From an uncultured Roseibium sp. (lineage in GTDB: Bacteria; Pseudomonadota; Alphaproteobacteria; Rhizobiales; Stappiaceae), in contig NZ_CANLVF010000002.1 in assembly GCF_947494555.1 (NCBI RefSeq), positions 1,240,001 to 1,304,000 on the forward strand: DNA of 64,000 nucleotides. The letters are read 5' to 3'. The notes under the pieces are model-generated. The model worked only from the letters and a program-made list of their open reading frames with translations. It did no database searches and was not told the DNA's origin. Shown one piece after another: positions 55,359 through 63,149 of this stretch. Position 1 is the stretch's first letter. Each line of letters begins with the position of its first letter. The position numbers and the translations under genes are program-made.

Positions 55359-55912
55359 GGCGTAATCACCGTCAGAAGATAGCGCGCGGGACCCGGCCCT
55401 GGTGCATGGTAGGCATTGGCCGCGTTCAGCCTGAAGCGCAGGCAATCGCCGGGTTGCAGCTGATAGCGAGCGTCACCGATCGTCATCTCCAGCTTCCCTT
55501 CCAGCAGCACAAGATGATGTTCCAGATCCGGCAGCGGTGTCACGGCATAGGAAATCGTCTCGCCGGCCGGCAGTTCGCCTTCTATGACACTGCCCCGGAA
55601 GCCGTTCGTTGCGGGCGATACACTGCGGCGGCGAAAGCCGGTTGCCGGGTCCTGCCAGACGGGCTGATCCTCGCGCGCCATCCTTGCGTCAAGTGCGGGG
55701 GCGTTGAAACCGAAAAGGTCGGCCATCGAGATTTCAAACGCCCGCGCCAACTGGCCCAGCACGACAGCAGTCGGGCTGGTATCGCCCCGTTCGATACGGG
55801 AGAGGGTTGCCCGGCTTACGCCGGATTTATCGGCGAGTAACTCCAGCGGCCAATCCCGTGTCTTGCGCAAAGCCGCAATTCGCCGGCCAATGTCCTGGTT
55901 CGTGTCATTCAT
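55355..55912 (-). CDS. XRE regulator with cupin domain
   Basis: The 185-residue protein has an N-terminal helix-turn-helix (IGRRIAALRKTRDWPLELLA, then SGVSRATLSRIERGDTSPT) and a C-terminal cupin domain (DLEHHLVLLEGKLEMTIGDA and YQLQPGDCLRFRL). Such regulators are often linked to amino acid or polyamine metabolism. It is the first gene of a two-gene operon with the GNAT gene. Confidence 0.9.
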   Translation of the reverse strand: MNDTNQDIGRRIAALRKTRDWPLELLADKSGVSRATLSRIERGDTSPTAVVLGQLARAFEISMADLFGFNAPALDARMAREDQPVWQDPATGFRRRSVSPATNGFRGSVIEGELPAGETISYAVTPLPDLEHHLVLLEGKLEMTIGDARYQLQPGDCLRFRLNAANAYHAPGPGPARYLLTVITP

Positions 55913-56083
55913 GGCAAATTCCCAAAATTGAGATTTTTCTCATATATGGGAATCACAAAAATTCCAAGCCCAATAAACACACCTTTCGGCAAACTTCGCC
56001 CTGACCGAATTCAGGATCTCCTTGGCTGAAAAGAGAAGCCAGCAGCTTAAGACCAGCGTCGCATCGGGTTCTACGCGGTTTCT

Positions 56084-56219
56084 CCATCGTCATCCCGGAC
56101 GCAGCGCGAGCGGAGATCCGGGACCGGTGAACCACCGTGTCAGTTGTCCGGTGATAATTTAAGAACGCTTCTAGCTCACCGATCCCGGCTCGCGCTGCGC
56201 TTGGCCGGGATGACGATGG
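56084..56219. repeat. Inverted pair of CATCCCGG-type palindromic repeats
   Basis: The left copy (56084-56130) and the right copy (56176-56219) are inverted versions of each other. Both share CCATCGTCATCCCGG, the GCAGCGCGAGC core and GATCCGGGACCGGTGA-like inner ends. Together they could fold into a long hairpin. The neighbouring gap 55913-56425 otherwise shows no gene. Confidence 0.75.
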
Positions 56220-56425
56220 TTAGATTTCACCAGGATGGCGCCAGAGAACACCCGAAGGAATTCCTCGGGAGAAAAAGGATCCCGGGAAAGCCGAAGACTG
56301 CGCGCCAAGTTTCGACACCGCTTGACCATGGCCGAAGCAATGCACGCGAAACGCAACTGCCGAGATCCCATGAGCAAGCCATGGGATCGACAGATGCAAA
56401 TGTTCAATCAGAGACAGCGAGAGCT

Positions 56426-57688
56426 CTAAACGCGTGAAAAGACGGCGCTGGCATTCACGCCGCCAAATCCGAAGCCGTTTGTCAGGACGTGATCGACCTG
56501 CCGGTCGATTGCCTTGCCGGGAACCATCTCGAACCTTGTCATGGCCTCATCGGGCGCTTCGAGATTGCGGGAGGGTGGCAGCTGCCCGGTTGTAAGCGCC
56601 ATAACACAGGCGACCGCTTCGACAGCCCCTGCCGCCCCCAGGAGATGTCCGAACATCGATTTGGATGACGACACCGCCAGATCCTTGCCCCTCCCGTCGA
56701 AGAGTGTGGTCAGTGCGGCAATTTCAGCTGCATCTCCCACCGGCGTCGATGTGGAATGCGCATTGACGTAGCCGATATCAGCCGGCGTCAGGCCGGCAGA
56801 TGATAAGGCATTGCGCATGGCCCGCAAGCCACCCTCGCCATCAGGTGAGGAGGCAGTCACATGGAACGCGTCGGCTGTGGTTCCATAGCCCTTCAGTTCC
56901 ACAATAATGTTCGCTCCGCGTGCCTTCGCGTGCTCCATTTCCTCCAGAACGAGAATGCCGGAGCCTTCGCCCATGATGAAGCCGTCGCGATCCTGATCGA
57001 ACGGGCGCGACGCATGTGCAGGGTCGTCGTTGCGTTTCGACGACATGGCTTTTGCCGCGCAAAAGCCGGCATAGGAAACCTTGTCGATACAGGCCTCGGT
57101 GCCACCGGCCACCATGACGTCGGCTTCTCCGGCACGGATCAGCCGGGTGGCATCACCCAGAGCCTGAAGGCTGGCGGCACAGGCCGTGACCGGTGCGCCG
57201 ATGGGACCCTTCAGTCCGAAACGGATCGAAACCTGACCCGCAGCAAGATTTGCGAGAAACGATGGCACCAGAAAAGGTGATGCCCGGCGCGGTCCCTTTT
57301 CGTCCACGAGACGGGTTCCGGCGGTCATCGCCGGGAATCCACCGACACCGGTTGCGATGATGGTCCCGGTGCGTTCCTTTTGTGCATCTGTCTCCGGTAC
57401 CCAGCCGGACTGTGCAAGCGCTTCCTGTGCCGCGCCCATCGCGAAATGGATGAACCGGTCAGACCGTCTTTGTTCGCGCGGTTCCATGACGGCGTCGACA
57501 TCAAAGCCGTGCTCGTCTTCCTCTTTCGAAGGCACTTCGCCAGCGATCTGGCAGGCAAGGTCGCTCGGATCGAAATGGCTTATCCGGCGAATACCGTTTG
57601 CGCCCGCTGTCACTCGGCTCCAAAATGCACCAAGCCCGGTTCCGACCGGGGAGACAATCCCCATTCCTGTTACGACTACCCGACGCAT
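56426..57688 (-). CDS. Beta-ketoacyl-ACP synthase II (FabF-like)
   Basis: The 420-residue condensing enzyme has the Cys-His-His set: the nucleophile in VTACAASLQAL near 165, histidine in NAHSTSTPVGD near 305 and MFGHLLGAAGAVEAV near 340. It opens with MRRVVVTGMGIVSPVGTGL, typical of FabF. GAGGTAA precedes the ATG at 57688. It is not beside other fatty-acid genes but next to a MarR gene, so it may be a specialised or accessory synthase. Confidence 0.88.
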   Translation of the reverse strand: MRRVVVTGMGIVSPVGTGLGAFWSRVTAGANGIRRISHFDPSDLACQIAGEVPSKEEDEHGFDVDAVMEPREQRRSDRFIHFAMGAAQEALAQSGWVPETDAQKERTGTIIATGVGGFPAMTAGTRLVDEKGPRRASPFLVPSFLANLAAGQVSIRFGLKGPIGAPVTACAASLQALGDATRLIRAGEADVMVAGGTEACIDKVSYAGFCAAKAMSSKRNDDPAHASRPFDQDRDGFIMGEGSGILVLEEMEHAKARGANIIVELKGYGTTADAFHVTASSPDGEGGLRAMRNALSSAGLTPADIGYVNAHSTSTPVGDAAEIAALTTLFDGRGKDLAVSSSKSMFGHLLGAAGAVEAVACVMALTTGQLPPSRNLEAPDEAMTRFEMVPGKAIDRQVDHVLTNGFGFGGVNASAVFSRV

Positions 57689-57785
57689 GTTTACCTCGTT
57701 CTGCTTTTGCCAGTGATGCCCTGTCACGTATTTCGTGCTCAGGCGATGTTCAAGGTTCTTGAGAAAGTGATTCAAGGAACCTGAT

Positions 57786-58205
57786 TCAAAGTTTTGAAAG
57801 TCTCTGTAACGCGTTGATTGTTTTCAAAAACTCTTCACTACCCAGATGTGTCTCAACGTCGTTTTGCGCCTTGCGCCAGAGCGGCAACGCTTTCGCCAGA
57901 AGAGCTGCGCCCTCTCCGGTCAAAGCGTATCGTTTGCTTCTTGCCTCTCGCGCCTGTGTTGACACGACAAAGCCTTTGCGTTCCAGCAGTGCGATGTTAC
58001 GGACCAATGTTGTCCGGTCCATGGACAGCCGGCCGGCAAGTTCGCCCGTGCTCGCGTTTCGAGCCTGGCGAATCGCGACAAGCACAGAAAACTGCCCGGC
58101 GGTCATTCCTATCGGGCGGGCAAGGCGATCGTAATGGCGGCTCACGGCGCGTGCGGCCTTTCGTGCGTTATTGAGCACGCACAATGAAAAGTCATCTTCT
58201 TCCAT
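57786..58205 (-). CDS. MarR-family transcriptional regulator
   Basis: The 139-residue protein has a winged helix-turn-helix (TAGQFSVLVAIRQARNASTG and ELAGRLSMDRTTLVRNIALL). ATG at 58205 is chosen since AAGGG precedes it and it leaves the TGTGTGCATATACACA dyad in the untranslated region. It lies upstream of the fabF-like gene in the same direction and probably regulates it. Longer in-frame starts (58253, 58223) are possible. Confidence 0.88.
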   Translation of the reverse strand: MEEDDFSLCVLNNARKAARAVSRHYDRLARPIGMTAGQFSVLVAIRQARNASTGELAGRLSMDRTTLVRNIALLERKGFVVSTQAREARSKRYALTGEGAALLAKALPLWRKAQNDVETHLGSEEFLKTINALQRLSKL

Positions 58206-58214
58206 GAAACCCTT

Positions 58215-58241
58215 TGTGTGCATATACACATCACTTGTCAA
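58215..58241 (-). promoter_or_regulatory. Candidate MarR operator and -35 element
   Basis: A TGTGT-GCATAT-ACACA inverted repeat at 58215-58230 lies 10 bases upstream of the marR start. A TTGACA (reverse strand, 58236-58241) lies just beyond it. It fits autoregulation. Confidence 0.5.
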
Positions 58242-58345
58242 GGTGGCAGCCATTTGCAGCTAACCTTGCGTAATGTCATCAATATTTTGCGATTTCATGC
58301 GAAGCGGTTACGGTGCGATAGCAACCGGAACGTGAGGAGGTCAAA

Positions 58346-58909
58346 ATGGCAGATGCGCTTCAGGCTGTAGAAGACATGAAGGCGAAAATCCAGGAGAACT
58401 GGGGCTGGTTTCTGGCCCTCGGCGTCGCGTTGGTGATTGGAGGCATCATCCTCATCGCCGCACCTCTTGCAACATCCATCGCCGTGACGATTCTGATCGC
58501 GGCCGTTCTGTTCATCGGCGGTCTCGTCCAGATTTACAATGCCTTCAAGACGAAGGGGACCTCCAGTTTCCTGTGGAACCTGATCACCGGGATCGTTGCC
58601 GTGATCGGTGGCATTCTGATTTATGTGAACCCCATCGTGGGCGCTTTCACACTGACCTTGCTCCTGGCGGCCATTTTCGCTGCTCAGGGCATCAGCCAGA
58701 TCCTGCTCGCCTTCAAGCTAAAGCCGCACGAAGGCTGGGTGTGGGTACTCATCGCCGGAGTGGTTTCGCTCGGTGCCGGGATCATGATCTGGTTGGATCT
58801 TCCCGGATCGGCGTCCTGGGCGCTTGGTCTGATTGCCGGTGTTTCGGTTCTCGTCAACGGCTGGAGCTATATCGCGATCGCCCTTGCGGCGCGCGCGTCC
58901 AAAGGCTGA
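58346..58909 (+). CDS. HdeD/DUF308 membrane protein
   Basis: The 187-residue protein has about six hydrophobic helices in repeats (LALGVALVIGGIILIAAPLA; GIVAVIGGILIYVNPIVG; AGVVSLGAGIMIWLDLPG), the HdeD pattern. HdeD-type proteins are linked to acid resistance, but this is not shown here. GAGGAGG precedes the start. A terminator follows. Confidence 0.88.
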   Translation: MADALQAVEDMKAKIQENWGWFLALGVALVIGGIILIAAPLATSIAVTILIAAVLFIGGLVQIYNAFKTKGTSSFLWNLITGIVAVIGGILIYVNPIVGAFTLTLLLAAIFAAQGISQILLAFKLKPHEGWVWVLIAGVVSLGAGIMIWLDLPGSASWALGLIAGVSVLVNGWSYIAIALAARASKG

Positions 58910-58946
58910 CTGGCGAGCGGTCACGATTTCACTAAAACGCGCTGGT

Positions 58947-58977
58947 GCCCGGCAACAATTTCTGCCGGGCGTTTTTG
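58947..58977 (+). terminator. Terminator of the HdeD gene
   Basis: GCCCGGCA/TGCCGGGC, an 8-bp stem with an 8-base loop, is followed by GTTTTTG. It lies about 40 bases past the stop. The reverse direction lacks a T run, so it mainly serves the rightward gene. Confidence 0.8.
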
Positions 58978-58989
58978 TTCATTCCGGCT

Positions 58990-59688
58990 TCATTGAAAGA
59001 TCAGCGACTTTTCAGCTTCAGAAAGAACTTTCCATTCACCCTCGCCGACACCGTCAAGCCCCAATGCACCAACCTGACTTCGCTTGAGTTCCGTTACATG
59101 ATTGCCGGTGGCCGCGAACATCCGTCTGACCTGATGATAGCGGCCTTCATGAAGGGTCAGGCGCGCGCTCTTTTCGTCAATGACCTCAAGTCCTGCCGGT
59201 TTGAGCGGCTTTTCCTCGCTCTCCAGCATCATCTCGCCGGAGGCAAAGAGGGTTGCCTCACTTCCGTTCAAGGGCCGGTCCAACGCGACCTCATAGACCT
59301 TGGGAACATCCGATTTTGGCGAGATCACGCGGTGCAGAAACGTACCGTCATCGGTGAAGAGCAGCAGTCCGGACGTTTCCTTGTCCAGGCGGCCGATTGT
59401 CGAAAGGGCTGGTTTACGAACGCGAAAGCGATCAGGCAGGAGGTCATAGACGAGCCGCCCCTGATCCTTGGCAGAACACGTATAGCCAAGCGGTTTGTTC
59501 ATCAGGAGAACAACGCCCTGCGCCGGGTCGAGCGGTTGATCGTCGAACAGGATGTCCGCACGTACGGTCTTGCTGTCTGCTTTCAACCGGTTGCCGTCCG
59601 TGTCCGTGACCCAGCCGTTGCGGATCGCGAGCTGCATTTCCTTGCGGCTGCCGTAGCCGAGATTGGCGAGAAGCTTAACGAGGCGCAT
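58990..59688 (-). CDS. rsuA: Ribosomal RNA pseudouridine synthase, RsuA type
   Basis: The 232-residue protein has an N-terminal S4-like part (RLVKLLANLGYGSRKEMQLA) and the catalytic motif TIGRLDKETSGLLLFTDDG near 98 with the active aspartate. Also seen are VLLMNKPLGYTCS and HEGRYHQVRRMFAATGNHV. It makes a pseudouridine in small-subunit rRNA; RsuA (U516) is the best guess. Start ATG at 59688 has GGGAGG upstream and overlaps the end of the upstream methyltransferase gene. Confidence 0.88.
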   Translation of the reverse strand: MRLVKLLANLGYGSRKEMQLAIRNGWVTDTDGNRLKADSKTVRADILFDDQPLDPAQGVVLLMNKPLGYTCSAKDQGRLVYDLLPDRFRVRKPALSTIGRLDKETSGLLLFTDDGTFLHRVISPKSDVPKVYEVALDRPLNGSEATLFASGEMMLESEEKPLKPAGLEVIDEKSARLTLHEGRYHQVRRMFAATGNHVTELKRSQVGALGLDGVGEGEWKVLSEAEKSLIFQ

Positions 59689-60733
59689 CGCGTTGGCCTC
59701 CCTTGCGTTTGGTCGCACGAATGACCTTGTAGCCGCCCTCGTCCGCCAGCTGCGTCACGCTGGCAAAGACTTCCGCCAATGTCTTCTCGTAAGGCAGATG
59801 CCGATTGGCAACCATGTAAAACTCTCCCCCCGGACGCAAACCAGCAGCAGCTGCCCGGATGAAGCCCTGACCGACATCCGCACGGTCCGCCTTTCCGGCC
59901 TGATGAAAGGGAGGATTTGAAATGATGAAGTCGTAGGGTCCTTCAATGCCCCTTGTGACGTCGCACCAGATCCCGTGCATCGACCTTTTGCCCTTGAAGC
60001 CGGCAAGGTTTTCCTGTGCAAGATCCAGCGCCCGCTTTTCTGCTTCGTAGAGATCCATACCCGATACTTTGGGTGCTTTTTCCAGGACAGTTCTGGCGAG
60101 ATAACCGAACCCGGCGCCCAAATCAGCTCCCTTCCCTTTCAACGTATCCGGCAACAGGTCACCCAAAATCTTCGATGCCGGATCAATGCGGTCCCAGGCA
60201 AAAACGCCAGGCCGGCTGACATAGGCCCCGTCCAGAACCTTTCTGGGTGCGTCAAGACGGCGCCATTCTTCCAGTAGTGCCGTATCAACCGCGCCAGGGC
60301 GGATGGTTTCCCAGACGACGCGGCACTTGTTCTTGGTCAGCTTCTGAACGCTACCCAGGAGATCGATTAGATCCTTTTCGAGGGTTTTGGCACCTTCCGT
60401 GTTCGGCGCACAAGCAACAACGACACCGCCTTCTCGCGCTTTGATGACAGCACTTGCGAGCTGGGCACGCGCCTCCTGCCTCTGACGTCCCGGCAGGACG
60501 AACACGGCGTCGAAATTTTCTTCCGGCGTTTCTGCAACAATGTTGACGCGGGATTTTTCAAGCGCGTCCCTGTCAGGTGCAAAGCTCTGCACACAAACGA
60601 GCGCGTGATCATTGAATGCAGTCAGTGCGCGGCCGGCACGGGCCCGCAAAAACAATACTCTTGCAGCTGGCTCAAGATCGATTGCACCCGTTTCCAAAGG
60701 CAGCAAAAGCGTCTCAAGCGCAGGATCAGACAT
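59675..60733 (-). CDS. Class I SAM methyltransferase, RsmC-like
   Basis: The 352-residue protein has a degenerate N-terminal half and a C-terminal Rossmann methyltransferase (ADLGAGFGYLARTVL near 208). The catalytic motif is NPPFHQ (FIISNPPFHQAGKAD near 270), typical of 16S rRNA guanine-1207 N2 methylation. It is followed by rsuA with a 14-base overlap, a rRNA-modification pair. ATG at 60733 is chosen over a TTG six codons upstream. Confidence 0.85.
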   Translation of the reverse strand: MSDPALETLLLPLETGAIDLEPAARVLFLRARAGRALTAFNDHALVCVQSFAPDRDALEKSRVNIVAETPEENFDAVFVLPGRQRQEARAQLASAVIKAREGGVVVACAPNTEGAKTLEKDLIDLLGSVQKLTKNKCRVVWETIRPGAVDTALLEEWRRLDAPRKVLDGAYVSRPGVFAWDRIDPASKILGDLLPDTLKGKGADLGAGFGYLARTVLEKAPKVSGMDLYEAEKRALDLAQENLAGFKGKRSMHGIWCDVTRGIEGPYDFIISNPPFHQAGKADRADVGQGFIRAAAAGLRPGGEFYMVANRHLPYEKTLAEVFASVTQLADEGGYKVIRATKRKGGQRDAPR

Positions 60734-60839
60734 CAGTTGACTTGAACTCAAAATCGGCTCCGTTATCCCCGTAAAGGGCGAGATTGATCGGCGCGTCTCC
60801 CGACCGATACCGCGCTCATAACCTCAGTGGCCTCTAACG

Positions 60840-61415
60840 TCAAAATGTCCCGTCAGACCTGAATGTCTTACCGTCGACCAAAAGCGTCAGTGGCAGAGAG
60901 CGGCCGTCGTCTGTAATCGCGACTTCAAGGAGCATGCGGTCGGTGTCCAGGGTTTCAATAATTTTGCCCTCGCCCTCCGGAACGAAAAAGGCGTCAATCC
61001 CGTAATCGATCCGGATGTCACGGTCGGTCACGGAGAGAACAAAGCCCTTTATCGCCATGGCACCAGCCTCTTCAGGCTGCTTCGAAATTCTTGTGGGCAG
61101 CGCAGCAGGTGTTTCGCTTCGAAGACTTACAAACACCGTGTCTCCCGGCTGTACCGTGTCTGCGCCCGGCAGATCTTTCGCAAGGCGTGAAATGGCAAGA
61201 TTGATTATGACGTAGTCGCCGCGCAGCAGATCTCTCGGATCCACAGGATCAAGCGCAAGCCGCTCTGTTTCGCCTGAAAATTGGACTTGCAGACGATCAA
61301 CCAGCGGCAGGGAAATCAGAGCCAGCTGTATGAGCGCAAGAAGCCCCCAACGCACCATGGTGAGCTGGAATAGGGGTCTTCCAACCTCGCCTGGAACCAC
61401 CGTTTCCGCACTCAT
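60840..61415 (-). CDS. GDYXXLXY-domain protein
   Basis: The 191-residue protein has one membrane helix (VRWGLLALIQLALISLPLV) and the family motif LLRGDYVIINLAISRL near residue 65, close to GDYXXLXY. Function is unknown. It overlaps the DUF2157 gene by four bases (ATGA) and has GGGAGG before the start. The two families commonly occur together. Confidence 0.85.
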   Translation of the reverse strand: MSAETVVPGEVGRPLFQLTMVRWGLLALIQLALISLPLVDRLQVQFSGETERLALDPVDPRDLLRGDYVIINLAISRLAKDLPGADTVQPGDTVFVSLRSETPAALPTRISKQPEEAGAMAIKGFVLSVTDRDIRIDYGIDAFFVPEGEGKIIETLDTDRMLLEVAITDDGRSLPLTLLVDGKTFRSDGTF

Positions 61416-62773
61416 TGGGCAGCCTCCCGCGCCTTTGGCTCGGGGCCTGCGGACCGGTCCGATTTCGCGACAAGACGCGCCAACCAGATTGCAACGGCCA
61501 GCAGCAGCACTCCCGCAACCAGGAAAAAGACGGACTGTCCAAGAAGGGACCCGATCGTTACCTGCAGCAGCCACAGGGAAACAGCAGTCAGCCCGAGATA
61601 GGCACATAGCATCCAGAACCGGTTGTTGTACCAGGTGGCCAGCGCGCAAAGACCGACGAGCGACGCCATGCTCATGGCCGCCAAGACGATCACGTTTAGC
61701 GTTGCGATGGGCACTGCGATGGCTGCAAGCGCAAATCCGACTGAGGCAAAGAAGCTTTGAGATTTTGCGGTCTTGTAGGAAAGAAGCGCACCGCAAATCA
61801 CCAGCAGCACCGCAAGTGAAAAGGGGATCAGCGCCGGCAGCGCCAGCATTCCTGCGGCTTCAACACCCGATGAGATTTCCGGAACGAGCACGAGTGCCGC
61901 AACGACGAGCGTGCAGAGCACCAAATACCCGGCGTCCTGGAGTGATCTTCCCATCAGCCAGTGTCCATGACTGCGCTTGGGCAGATTGCTGGACCACTTT
62001 ACGAAAAGATCGGCGATCGGGTCGAGCACAAGCATGAGCACCGCAAGGCCGCTCGCGCCGGCGAGCGCCATTGCGATTGCAAAATCATCACCGCCGGCGG
62101 CAATTTCAGCCGTCTCCGCGAACCATCTGCCATATGTCACCCACAAAAGACTGATCGCCAGCCAGCGCGACAGACGGGCCGGGTAGATAACCGCATGAAC
62201 AAAAACAGCTGCCAGGATCACCAGACCCAAAAGATCCTCAAAAAGCGGCGCCTGTCCAAGGCCTTCGCGTGTGAACTGCCAGACGACGGCTGCGATCGCG
62301 GCGACGGTCAACGAAGCTTTTGAGCCTGTCAGCCAGGCCGCTGCCAATCCCCCCAGGCAAACGAGGAATGCGCCACCCGCCCAGTCTTCCGGCAAGTGGA
62401 AGATCTGCCCGACCAGCGCCATGCCACCCAGAAACACGAGGGTCGCGAATCCGGTCAGGAGATCTGCAGCGCCCTTCTTTCCCTTTGAAGCCACGTGAGC
62501 GGCAGCTGCGTGGCTCGCCATGAGCAGCAGCGCGATACCGACGAGCTTGGCCGTTTTGGGTATCGCTGCCCAATTGGCGGCAACGAACGCAAAGAGCGCG
62601 AGCGCGACGCAGACCATGCCGATCCCTGCCAGCGCCATCGGCAATCTGGAACGGCCGTCTTCCTGTTCCTGCTCCTGCAAGATGGATGCGGCGCCGGAAG
62701 AGCTGACCCAACCCTTGGCAACCCAGGCTTCCAGATCGTCTTTCAGTCTCTTCCTGTAGGCCCAGTCGAACAT
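61412..62773 (-). CDS. DUF2157 membrane protein
   Basis: The 453-residue protein has the DUF2157 soluble start (LKDDLEAWVAKGWVSSSGAA, then SILQEQEQE). About twelve hydrophobic helices follow. Function unknown. It is coupled with the GDYXXLXY gene, forming a two-gene unit of unknown role. ATG at 62773 is used; the frame has one more TTG codon upstream. Confidence 0.88.
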   Translation of the reverse strand: MFDWAYRKRLKDDLEAWVAKGWVSSSGAASILQEQEQEDGRSRLPMALAGIGMVCVALALFAFVAANWAAIPKTAKLVGIALLLMASHAAAAHVASKGKKGAADLLTGFATLVFLGGMALVGQIFHLPEDWAGGAFLVCLGGLAAAWLTGSKASLTVAAIAAVVWQFTREGLGQAPLFEDLLGLVILAAVFVHAVIYPARLSRWLAISLLWVTYGRWFAETAEIAAGGDDFAIAMALAGASGLAVLMLVLDPIADLFVKWSSNLPKRSHGHWLMGRSLQDAGYLVLCTLVVAALVLVPEISSGVEAAGMLALPALIPFSLAVLLVICGALLSYKTAKSQSFFASVGFALAAIAVPIATLNVIVLAAMSMASLVGLCALATWYNNRFWMLCAYLGLTAVSLWLLQVTIGSLLGQSVFFLVAGVLLLAVAIWLARLVAKSDRSAGPEPKAREAAQ

Positions 62774-63149
62774 CAATGTGAGCCAATCCCTTCACGTTTG
62801 CCCCGATAAGGCCGCCAAATCCGGACCACCAGCTTCTTCGCCAACCGCTCGATGCCTGTCGTTTTCAGACAGTCCAAATGCAATCTGACTGCTGTCCGGT
62901 TTCTTGTCCACGGCGATATTTTACGCAGTCACATTCAGGTTTGAAATGAAAACTGCGACCATTTCCGGGCGAAAAGTTGCAATCTGGCGCTCAAATTCCC
63001 TGGTTGATCCATCAACAGACTGCCCGCCACAGTTGCCCGCAACAGGACCAATCAATTGATTGCATTCTAGGCACTGCAATATCTTGCTTGATTTTTGTGC
63101 AAGCACATTTCAAACTTTCGCCGAAGAACCAAAACCATAGGGGATTACA
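62774..63149. promoter_or_regulatory. Divergent upstream region with several dyads
   Basis: This 376-base region separates the DUF2157 gene from the substrate-binding gene. Dyads are GTTGAT-CC-ATCAAC at 63003-63016, a perfect 14-bp palindrome CAATCAATTGATTG at 63049-63062, and TGCTTG-N9-CAAGCA at 63085-63105. They are candidate operators of the rightward ABC operon. No gene is seen. Confidence 0.5.

Noticed and set aside
62774..63149. Possible TPP riboswitch before the THI5-like gene
   Set aside because: The conserved CUGAGA and thi-box features are not found in the leader.
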